Shown here in pieces: positions 1-6,058 of a DNA stretch of 29,640 nt. The notes under the pieces are model-generated. The model did no database searches, had not been told where the DNA came from, and worked only from the letters and a program-made list of their open reading frames with translations. The DNA is from Sodaliphilus sp050873765. GTDB taxonomy: Bacteria > Bacteroidota > Bacteroidia > Bacteroidales > Muribaculaceae. Positions within the stretch are counted from its first letter, which is position 1. The number at the start of each line of letters is the position of its first letter. The position numbers were made by a program, and so were the translations under genes. The stretch is taken from contig JBNMJK010000030.1 in assembly GCA_050873765.1 (NCBI GenBank), positions 1 through 29,640 on the forward strand. Reading direction: 5' to 3'.

Positions 1-596
1 TCCCTACGCAGATGCTTGAAAAACGACGAGGCTATGCTCCACGAGCCCACATGGTCGTAGATGACCCTCACTTTCACGCCTTCGTGCGCTTTTTTGATGA
101 GAATCTCTGCCAACTCTTTGCCAATGGCATCGGCAGAAAAAATGTAATACTGGAAATTGATGTATTCTTTTGCCGCAAGCAGGTCGGCTTTCAGTTGTGA
201 GAACTTATCCTTGCCTTCTGTGAACACCTCCACATGGTTGCCGGCGAAGAAATGCGGCTCCACAATGGAATTGACCAAATTGATGATTTGCAGACTCGAC
301 CCCGACAGCTTGAGGTTGGCCGACTCTAAGGTGTTGAGCGATGCCTGCCCCTGTAGCTTCTTGCGGTTGTTGCGTGTGATCATAATCACGCTTTTAAGGC
401 TTCTGCCGAAAAAGAGGTAGATGAGGATTCCAATCACGGGGAGCAGCAGCAGCACGGTGACCCAGGCAAGCGAGCGCACAGGATTGCGATTTTCCGACAC
501 CACAACCACGATGCACCCGATGGTGGTGATGACAAAAAATGCTGTGAATATGTAGAACACAGTGCTTGCGAATGGAAATAACTCTGCTAAAAGCAT
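1..596 (-). CDS. cls: Cardiolipin synthase, N-terminal part (cut by window edge)
   Basis: Partial gene: 198 codons are open from an ATG at 596 to the left edge, so the C-terminal part lies outside. The visible protein begins MLLAELFPFASTVFYIF and has two hydrophobic membrane segments at about residues 10-35 and 45-65. The second contains LLLPVIGILIYLFFG, typical of the PLDc_N region of bacterial cardiolipin synthases. A phospholipase-D-like domain follows, with FQYYIFSAD, then GVKVRVIYDHVGSW, which matches the family's conserved (V/I)R(V/I)(I/L)YDxVGS stretch. The catalytic HKD motifs lie mostly beyond the window and cannot be checked. Known role of the family: transfer of a phosphatidyl group between two phosphatidylglycerols at the inner membrane to make cardiolipin. 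No clear promoter motif was found upstream of 596. Confidence 0.85.
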   Translation of the reverse strand, partial: MLLAELFPFASTVFYIFTAFFVITTIGCIVVVVSENRNPVRSLAWVTVLLLLPVIGILIYLFFGRSLKSVIMITRNNRKKLQGQASLNTLESANLKLSGSSLQIINLVNSIVEPHFFAGNHVEVFTEGKDKFSQLKADLLAAKEYINFQYYIFSADAIGKELAEILIKKAHEGVKVRVIYDHVGSWSIASSFFKHLRR

Positions 597-739
597 GGAC
601 GCGTGATAAGGAAGGTTTGGTTTGTTGTTGCCTAAAAACTGCTATGTGGCTGTGAAAATCAAAAAAAGGCTATCATGCCAGTGCCCACTGATGTTGTGGA
701 TAGGCTATATGATAGCGCTCTATTCGTTTCGTTTCTTGG

Positions 740-758
740 GGCACCCACTCGGAGTGCC
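740..758. other. Small stem-loop downstream of the secreted peptide gene
   Basis: GGCAC at 740-744 can pair with GTGCC at 754-758 around a 9-nt loop. It sits 34 nt past the stop of the minus-strand gene ending at 793, where a terminator would be expected. The flank on the minus-strand side is A-rich rather than a clean T run, so terminator function is uncertain. The rest of 597-792 shows nothing I can assign. Confidence 0.2.
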
Positions 759-792
759 GTATTCTTTTGTGGGCACAGTCGCTCAATCTTCT

Positions 793-1101
793 CTACTTCA
801 CCACCACCTTGCGCGACCATTGGCTATTGTAGCGCACGATGTAGAAGCCTTTAGGCATATCCACCGACATGTGGCTGTCGGCGCTCACCTTTACAGATTT
901 GAGCAGCTGCCCCGTGATGGCGTAGATGCTGAAAGTGGCATCTGTGCTGCCGGCGGTGAAATAGATTGTGCCTACTCCGCCTTTCACCGATGCCGCATTA
1001 GCAACATTCTCGGCCACGGCTGGCACAGGCTCTGGCGAAGCCCATGCTTCGGTCAGGCCAAAAGCCACTGCCACAAGTAATATTGCAAATATCTTTTTCA
1101 T
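793..1101 (-). CDS. Small secreted protein with T9SS-like C-terminal sorting domain
   Basis: A 102-residue protein. The start is placed at the ATG at 1101 because it opens a classic signal peptide (MKKIFAILLVAVAFGLTEAWA). Longer upstream starts would put an untypical charged extension in front of it. After the signal peptide and a linker of about 20 residues, the remaining 60 or so residues (GTIYFTAGSTDATFSIYAITGQLL through GFYIVRYNSQWSRKVVVK) resemble the beta-sandwich of type A sorting domains used by the Bacteroidetes type IX secretion system: IYAxTGQLL, then a PKGFYIV hairpin, then a terminal KVVVK. There is no cargo domain between signal and sorting-like module, which is odd. It could be a degenerate remnant of a larger secreted protein or a genuine small exported protein. 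Family assignment is by pattern only. Confidence 0.55.
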   Translation of the reverse strand: MKKIFAILLVAVAFGLTEAWASPEPVPAVAENVANAASVKGGVGTIYFTAGSTDATFSIYAITGQLLKSVKVSADSHMSVDMPKGFYIVRYNSQWSRKVVVK

Positions 1102-1109
1102 AACACTCA

Positions 1110-1140
1110 CAAAATTATAAAGAAAAAACAGAAAAAACAA
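1110..1140 (-). promoter_or_regulatory. Bacteroidetes-type promoter of the secreted peptide gene
   Basis: On the minus strand, a -7 element TAATTTTG lies at 1117-1110 and a TTG at 1140-1138, with a 20-nt spacer. Using the usual spacing, transcription would start at about 1106-1107, only about 5 nt before the ATG at 1101. The mRNA would then be almost leaderless. Confidence 0.5.
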
Positions 1141-1222
1141 TTTTGCCACACAATTTTTGCCTAAAATGTGCGTTATTGTCGGTTCCTTGCTTTGGAATAT
1201 GGCTGGAAATGATTGAAAATGT

Positions 1223-1277
1223 GAAGAGTGCCGTGTGATGCCCACCTTTTGGCGTGTGGGGGCGCACGGCACTCTTC
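1223..1277 (-). terminator. Long hairpin terminating the glycerol operon
   Basis: A perfect 13-bp stem (GAAGAGTGCCGTG at 1223-1235 with its complement at 1265-1277) encloses a loop that can pair further. It lies 52 nt downstream of the outer-membrane porin stop, at the end of the glp operon. The following minus-strand sequence (ACATTTTC) is only moderately T-rich, so it may stall or protect the transcript rather than act as a textbook terminator. Confidence 0.5.
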
Positions 1278-1329
1278 TTCATTTAATTAAGAGAATTACA
1301 GCATATTTGCTGCAGCAAAAAGCATTTGC

Positions 1330-2085
1330 TTAAAGGTTGATCAGGTTGATGCTCACGCCATAGTAGCCTTTGTTGGCTTGCGGATTCCACATGGCGGTGC
1401 CGGTGATAGGCATTTCATGCTTGCCCACTTTCAGCTTGTAGGTGACGTTGATACGCACATCGTTGATGCCGCCTTCATCGCCGTAGAAGGTTTCGCGTTT
1501 CTTGCCGTCTTCGTTATAAGTGGGCTTGAAAGCAAAGTCGCCTGCCACCGATGGGGTGACGATGAACTTGTCGTCTTCATACACCTTGTAAGAAGCCTGA
1601 ATCCAAGTGGAATAGCGCTGCGTGTCGCGATACTCGCCCTTGGTGGAGCCGCGGTCGCTGCCAGCGATGATGGTGGACCAGTAGAGGCTCAGTGGCACCT
1701 TCTCAAAATTGTAGGCCAAGCTCAAGTCGAGGAATCGGCCAGTGGTGTGGCAGTTGTAGTTGAAGCACTTGGCTGCATCGCCTTCAGCATTGGTGAAGTT
1801 CCAGATGTCCCATAATGCCACCGTGAAACCTTTGATGCTGTAAGATGCGAAATAGTCGAACTCCTTATACTTGTCCTTATTGACTTGCATACCACCCCAA
1901 AGACCTATGTTGAAATGGTTGGCCTTGTCGCTGAACGAGAACTGGCTTGTTACATCTACGCCCGACGACACTTCCAGGCCACGCCACAGGTGCGACGTTT
2001 CCAGTCCGGCGTTGAAATGAACTTGTGCTGCTGCTCCTATGGCTGCTGCGCCACAAATGAGCGATAAAATTATCTTTTTCATCAT
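1330..2085 (-). CDS. Outer-membrane porin-like beta-barrel protein of the glp operon
   Basis: A 251-residue protein with an N-terminal signal peptide (MMKKIILSLICGAAAIGAAAQ). It is followed by alternating beta strands rich in aromatic residues, beginning VHFNAGLETSHLWRGLEVSSG. The (H/Y)xWRGxxxSxG opening is characteristic of TorF-like putative porins. The C-terminus ends in a strand-like GYYGVSINLINL. It probably forms an outer-membrane channel. It starts 49 nt after glpF on the same strand, so I infer it is the outer-membrane partner that admits glycerol or a glycerol-containing compound. Two adjacent ATGs (2085 and 2082) are equally plausible starts. Substrate is inferred from context only. 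Confidence 0.7.
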   Translation of the reverse strand: MMKKIILSLICGAAAIGAAAQVHFNAGLETSHLWRGLEVSSGVDVTSQFSFSDKANHFNIGLWGGMQVNKDKYKEFDYFASYSIKGFTVALWDIWNFTNAEGDAAKCFNYNCHTTGRFLDLSLAYNFEKVPLSLYWSTIIAGSDRGSTKGEYRDTQRYSTWIQASYKVYEDDKFIVTPSVAGDFAFKPTYNEDGKKRETFYGDEGGINDVRINVTYKLKVGKHEMPITGTAMWNPQANKGYYGVSINLINL

Positions 2086-2134
2086 GTAATCAGGTTATTG
2101 TTTAAGTTGTTATTTTATAGGTTTGTAATTCAGC

Positions 2135-2860
2135 TTACTGGGCGTAGCAGAATGCGATGGCACCATAAAGAAGCGATGCGCACACTGCGCCTACGATTGG
2201 GGCAACGGTAGGAATCCAGCTGTAGCCCCAGTCGCTGCCGCCTTTACCCTTGATAGGTAGCACTGCATGGGCGATACGTGGAGCAAGGTCGCGGGCTGCG
2301 TTCATGGCGTAACCAGTGGTGGCACCGAGCGACATACCGATGGCGGTGATTACCCAAGTGATTGGGAGCAGACCCATTCCAGGATTGTCCTTGCCAGCAA
2401 ACCAAGGTGCAATCACGAGGATAGCAAACATCAGCATAAAGGTGGCCACAAACTCACCAAAGAAGTTGATAGGGGTGTTCTTGATGGCTGGAGCTGTGCA
2501 GAACACGCCGAGCTTGGTGGCTTGGTCGTCGGTGGCGTCGAAATGGTCTTTGTAGAAAATGTAAACGATGATGGCACCCACAAAGCCTCCGAGCATCTGG
2601 GCAATGATGTAGCCAGGAACTAACGCCCAACTGAACTTGCCAGCCACTGCCAGACCAATCGACACGGCAGGGTTGAGGTGACCGCCCGAAGGGCCTGCGA
2701 TGAGCGCGCCCATCATCACTGCCAATCCCCAGCCAATGGCTATCACTACCCAGCCTGCATTTTGAGCTTTACATTTATTGTGTGAACATGCGCAGCAAAC
2801 GCCGTCGCCAAACAATACGAGCACCAGTGTGCCAATGAATTCAAGAATATAATTTTCCAT
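2135..2860 (-). CDS. glpF: Glycerol uptake facilitator (aquaglyceroporin)
   Basis: A 241-residue MIP-family channel that lets glycerol diffuse across the inner membrane. Six hydrophobic segments and two half-helix loops are visible. The first pore motif is canonical (GGHLNPAV, Asn63-Pro64-Ala65). The second reads Asn187-Ala188-Ala189-Arg190 (MNAARDLAPR) instead of NPAR: the proline is replaced but the Asn and the selectivity-filter Arg are kept. The Asp after the Arg (RD) is typical of glycerol-conducting rather than water-only members. Length fits the family. It lies between glpK (225 nt upstream) and the porin gene (49 nt downstream), all on the minus strand, a normal glycerol uptake arrangement. 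Confidence 0.93.
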   Translation of the reverse strand: MENYILEFIGTLVLVLFGDGVCCACSHNKCKAQNAGWVVIAIGWGLAVMMGALIAGPSGGHLNPAVSIGLAVAGKFSWALVPGYIIAQMLGGFVGAIIVYIFYKDHFDATDDQATKLGVFCTAPAIKNTPINFFGEFVATFMLMFAILVIAPWFAGKDNPGMGLLPITWVITAIGMSLGATTGYAMNAARDLAPRIAHAVLPIKGKGGSDWGYSWIPTVAPIVGAVCASLLYGAIAFCYAQ

Positions 2861-2968
2861 AATTTAGTTGTTGAGTTGTAAGATTTTTAAAAATTTTTAG
2901 GTATCATGTAATCCTCACTTGTGTGCCAGTAGAAGCCGCGTTCTGCTGCACGCATCGAGGTGAATGGA

Positions 2969-3065
2969 TATAAATCAGCCATTAGGGCAGTGGCGTGAAT
3001 AGTGTGTGCCATGCACATAGCTCGCACACATTGCGCCCTTTGCCATGGCTAATGGCTGATTTATA
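2969..3065. repeat. 97-nt inverted repeat between glpK and glpF
   Basis: Perfect 17-bp arms (TATAAATCAGCCATTAG at 2969-2985, complement at 3049-3065). Partly complementary inner segments follow (GGCA, GGCG, AAT and GTGTGC blocks pairing with 3022-3044), giving an imperfect stem close to 97 nt long. It begins 20 nt after the glpK stop. It could be a terminator or attenuator, an RNA-processing hairpin that separates glpK and glpF expression, or a small non-autonomous mobile element. The sequence does not decide among these. Confidence 0.65.
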
Positions 3066-3085
3066 AGCCAATTGCGGTTTGTCGC

Positions 3086-4570
3086 TTATTTTTTAGAGAG
3101 CGTGCGGCTCATAGCGTCGGCCCAGCCTTTTTTAGCCTCATCGATAGCCGGTGATGCCTTAGGCTCGAACTTGCGTTCCACTTGCCACTGCTTCTTGATT
3201 TCGTCGAGGTTCTTCCAGTAGCCTACTGCCAAGCCGGCGAGGTAGGCTGCGCCAAGGGCAGTGGTTTCGGTGATTTTTGGACGAACCACCTCCACACCGA
3301 GCAGGTCGGCCTGATACTGCATGAGCAGATTGTTGCGCGATGCGCCGCCGTCAACCTTCAGTTCGGTGAGAGGCGCGCCAAGGTCTTTAGCCATGGCGTT
3401 GGCGATGTCTAAAGTCTGGAATGCGATGCCATCGAGCGCAGCGCGGGCTATGTGTGCCGCGGTGGTGCCACGGGTGATGCCCACAATGGTGCCACGGGCG
3501 TAGGCGTCCCAGTAGGGCGCTGCAAGGCCAGTGAGCGCAGGCACGAAATACACACCACCGCTGTCGGGCACTGAAGCAGCCAGTTCTTCCACTTCGCTCG
3601 AGCTTTTAATGATGCCCAGGCCATCGCGCAGCCATTGCACCACAGAGCCACCCACATAGATGGAGCCTTCCAGAGCATAGTTCACCGTGTTGCCAATCTT
3701 CCATGCAATGGTAGTGAGCAGATTGTTTTTCGACACCACGGGCTTGTCGCCAGTGTTGAGCATAACGAAGCAGCCTGTGCCGTAAGTGTTTTTGATAGCA
3801 CCAGGCTCGGTGCACATTTGTCCGAACAGAGCAGCCTGCTGGTCGCCGGCTATACCGCTGATAGGCACCTCGTGAGCGAAAATGGTGGTTTTGGTGTGTC
3901 CGTAGATTTCCGAACTTGATTTCACTTCAGGAAGCATATTGGCAGGAATGTCGAGCAATTCAAGCAGTTCCTCGTCCCATTTCAGTTCCTTGATGTTGAA
4001 AAGCATGGTGCGTGAAGCGTTGGTCACATCGGTCACGTGCACTTCGCCCTTGGTGAGCTGCCATACCAGCCAAGAGTCCACATTGCCGAAGCGTAGCTTG
4101 CCTTGTGCGGCTAATTCGCGTGCGCCTTCCACATGGTCGAGAATCCATTTGATTTTTGTACCGCTGAAGTAGGCGTCGATAATCAGGCCCGTCTTTTCGC
4201 GGATTTTGTCAACGAGGCCTTTTGCCTTCAGCTCATCGCAGAACTCGGCGGTGCGGCGGTCTTGCCACACAATTGCATTGTAGATAGGGTCGCCCGTTTC
4301 GGCGTTCCACACGATAGTGGTTTCGCGCTGGTTGGTGATGCCGATGCCGGCAATGTTCTTGCCATTGATGCCGATGCTGGTGATGGCCTCAGCTATCACA
4401 GCGGCCTGAGAGCTCCAAATTTCATGAGGATTGTGCTCAACCCATCCTGGGTGTGGGAAAATTTGGGTAAATTCTTTTTGAGCCACAGAGCAGATTTTAC
4501 CGTCGTGGTCGAATACGATAGCCCTTTAGCTTGTTGTGCCTTGATCAAGTGCGAGAATGTACTGTTCCAT
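3086..4570 (-). pseudogene. glpK: Glycerol kinase interrupted by an in-frame TAA at codon 15
   Basis: The full-length frame from ATG 4570 to the stop at 3086 would give 494 residues, the normal length for glycerol kinase (glycerol + ATP to glycerol-3-phosphate). The start reads MEQYILALDQGTTS, then TAA (4528-4526), then RAIVFDHDGKICSVAQKEFTQIF. The stop sits exactly where the family has the second Ser of DQGTTSSR, the ATP-phosphate loop. One base change (for example TCA to TAA) explains it; no frameshift is involved. The remaining frame is intact: PGWVEHNPHEIW, GIGITNQRETT, SGIAGDQQAALFG, VDGGASRNN. The first usable downstream start, GTG at 4486, would give a 466-residue product lacking the phosphate loop, which should be inactive. 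Alternatives are a sequencing error, a very recent null mutation, or readthrough. Confidence 0.85.
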
Positions 4571-4726
4571 AAGTAGTTTTTTTAAGGGGTTAAAAATGAT
4601 TTTTGTTTTTAAAATTAACTGTTTATTGTTAAGTGAGTTATTCCATAAAATCCCGTTTCATAGAATAAGAGGTCTTTTTATAAAACGATGTTGAGCCAAT
4701 GCTCCATTGTTCTATTTTTCCACTCA

Positions 4727-4756
4727 CAAATTTATAAAATGTGATGATTGTCGCAA
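4727..4756 (-). promoter_or_regulatory. Promoter of the glpK-glpF-porin operon
   Basis: On the minus strand, the -7 element TAAATTTG (4734-4727) is preceded by TTG (4756-4754) with a 19-nt spacer. Transcription should begin near 4723, giving a leader of about 150 nt before the glpK ATG at 4570. No riboswitch fold was recognised in that leader. Confidence 0.6.
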
Positions 4757-4765
4757 GTTCTTGCG
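4752..4765. promoter_or_regulatory. Candidate operator overlapping the glp -33 element
   Basis: CGCAAG-TT-CTTGCG is a perfect dyad with 6-bp arms. It overlaps the TTG of the glp promoter, where a bound repressor would block sigma factor contact. It is recognised only by symmetry and position; the regulator is unknown. Confidence 0.4.
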
Positions 4766-4775
4766 TATTTAAAAA

Positions 4776-4792
4776 GTGTTAAAATATAACAC
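4776..4792. promoter_or_regulatory. Candidate activator site upstream of the glp promoter
   Basis: GTGTTA-AAATA-TAACAC is a perfect dyad with 6-bp arms. It is centred about 29 bp upstream of the -33 TTG, a position typical of an activator. It has the general look of a Crp/Fnr-type half-site pair, but this is only a resemblance. In AT-rich sequence a chance dyad is possible. Confidence 0.35.
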
Positions 4793-4833
4793 ATTGTGAT
4801 AAATAGAACAACTTTTTTCCGTTTTAGAAAACC

Positions 4834-4881
4834 AAAAAAACATGCGGGGCGCACTTGCTTCTAATTTGGCAAGTGCGCCCC
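4834..4881 (-). terminator. Intrinsic terminator of folD
   Basis: Read on the minus strand, a perfect 13-bp GC-rich stem (GGGGCGCACTTGC pairing across a 10-nt loop, 4881-4846) is followed after five bases by seven T residues (4840-4834). It lies 28 nt past the folD stop. This is the clearest intrinsic terminator in the window. Confidence 0.9.
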
Positions 4882-4909
4882 GTAAGGTATCCAGTAACCA
4901 GTATCCGGT

Positions 4910-5791
4910 TTATTTGTAAATCTTGTGCTGGGCTGCCAGCAGGGTGTTTTTCATTAGGGAGCAGATGGTCATGGGGCCTACGCCGCCTGGCACGGGGGTG
5001 ATGAAACTGCAAAGTGGCGCCACTTCGTCGAAGTCAACGTCGCCATACAGCTTGAAGCCGCTTTTGGTGGTGGTGGAGGGCAGTCGGGTGGTGCCCACAT
5101 CAATCACTACCACGCCTTTTTTCACCATGTCGGCCTTCACGAAGTGGGGCTGGCCGATGGCTGCGATGAGGATATCGGCTCGGCGGCACTGGCGTGGAAG
5201 GTCTTCGGTGGCGCTATGGCAAACGGTGACGGTGCAGTTGCCCGGAGTGTCTTTTTGCAGAAGCATCTGTGCCACGGGCTTACCCACGATGTTGCTGCGC
5301 CCAAGCACCACACAATGCTTGCCACTGGTTTCGATGCCATAGCGCTCGAGCAGTGTGAGTATGCCTTGCGGTGTGGCGGAGCGGAAGCAGGGCAGCCCTA
5401 TTGACATTCGGCCCACATTGATGGGGTGGAAGCCGTCCACGTCTTTCTTATAGTCGATGGCCTCGATCACTTTTTGCTCGTCGATGTGGCGTGGGAGTGG
5501 CAGCTGCACGATGAATCCGTCCACATCGCTGTCGTGGTTGAGCTTGTCGATGGCCTGGAGCAGTTCGTCTTCGCTTACGCTGTCCTCAAATCGGATAAGA
5601 GTGGGCTTGAACCCACATTCAGCGCAAGCCTTCACTTTGTTGGCCACGTAGGTTTCGCTGCCGCCGTCGTGCCCTACTAAGATGGCAGCCAGATGAGGCT
5701 GTTTCTGGCCGGCTTCAACCATTTTTTTTACTTCTTGGGCAATTTCTTGCTTGATTTCTTTTGCTGTTTCTTTTCCGTCGATCAGGACCAT
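4910..5791 (-). CDS. folD: Bifunctional methylenetetrahydrofolate dehydrogenase/cyclohydrolase
   Basis: A 293-residue cytosolic enzyme that interconverts 5,10-methylene-, methenyl- and 10-formyl-tetrahydrofolate using NADP+. The key motifs are all present: SETYVANKVKACAECG (residues 45-60, with active-site Tyr48 and Lys52), QLPLP (96-100), DVDGFHP (117-123), the nucleotide-binding GRSNIVGKP (164-172) and PVPGGVGPMT (266-275) near the C-terminus. Length is normal for the family. The ATG at 5791 gives the expected MVLIDGKE opening. It follows ffh on the same strand after 261 nt of repeat-rich DNA and is closed by a strong terminator. Co-transcription with ffh is possible but not shown. Confidence 0.97.
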   Translation of the reverse strand: MVLIDGKETAKEIKQEIAQEVKKMVEAGQKQPHLAAILVGHDGGSETYVANKVKACAECGFKPTLIRFEDSVSEDELLQAIDKLNHDSDVDGFIVQLPLPRHIDEQKVIEAIDYKKDVDGFHPINVGRMSIGLPCFRSATPQGILTLLERYGIETSGKHCVVLGRSNIVGKPVAQMLLQKDTPGNCTVTVCHSATEDLPRQCRRADILIAAIGQPHFVKADMVKKGVVVIDVGTTRLPSTTTKSGFKLYGDVDFDEVAPLCSFITPVPGGVGPMTICSLMKNTLLAAQHKIYK

Positions 5792-5815
5792 TGTTGATGA
5801 AGATGAGGTTTGTTA

Positions 5816-5911
5816 TTTGGAAGTTAAGAAGTTTACGAAGTTTGGAAGTTAAGACGATAGCTGTGTCGTTTGGAAGTTAAGAAGTTTACGAAGTTTGGAA
5901 GTTAGGACGAT
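5816..5911. repeat. Two 43-nt direct repeats
   Basis: Copy 1 is 5816-5858 and copy 2 is 5869-5911, both starting TTTGGAAGTTAAGAAG. They differ at one position (A5852 in copy 1, G5905 in copy 2) and are separated by 10 nt. Each contains GGAAGTTA words complementary to the nearby TAACTTC repeats, so this block forms the purine-rich half of the larger repeat element at 5816-6058. Confidence 0.85.
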
Positions 5912-5938
5912 TGCCATTGGTGTTAATGCACGAAGTCT

Positions 5939-6058
5939 CTAACTTCTAATATCTAACTTCTAACGTCTAATTTCCTATTTCCTTTTGTGGGGCGGACGCG
6001 GCATGCCGCGTCCCTACCATTTTCTTCCTTCTAACGTCTAATTTCTAATTTCTTATTT
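5939..6058. repeat. Heptad repeats (CTAAYYY-like) with a central GC palindrome, abutting ffh
   Basis: Period-7 units run CTAACTT, CTAATAT, CTAACTT, CTAACGT, CTAATTT, CCTATTT (5939-5980). They resume after a GC-rich palindrome as CTAACGT, CTAATTT, CTAATTT, CTTATTT (6031-6058). The last unit contains the ffh stop codon (TTA 6053-6055 on the plus strand). The same heptad family occurs at 10137-10291, so this is a dispersed element rather than local chance. Confidence 0.8.
5988..6013. repeat. GC-rich palindromic repeat, copy 1
   Basis: A perfect 20-bp palindrome, GGACGCGGCA followed by its complement, occupies 5994-6013. It is preceded by GTGGGGC (5988-5994). The block GTGGGGCGGACGCG recurs at 22211-22224 in a second hairpin. 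It resembles repetitive extragenic palindromes. Confidence 0.7.

Noticed and set aside
740..758. Strong terminator for the secreted peptide gene
   Set aside because: The stem is only 5 bp and is not followed by a T run on the minus strand. It is kept as a low-confidence structure only.
4526..4528. Stop-codon reassignment (TAA read as Ser) to explain glpK
   Set aside because: TAA ends many other genes in the window at the expected positions (for example vorB, the ACP and ffh), so a recoded TAA is not credible.
4571..4722. Glycerol or other riboswitch in the glp leader
   Set aside because: The 150-nt leader is AT-rich and no conserved riboswitch core or strong multi-stem fold could be recognised by eye.
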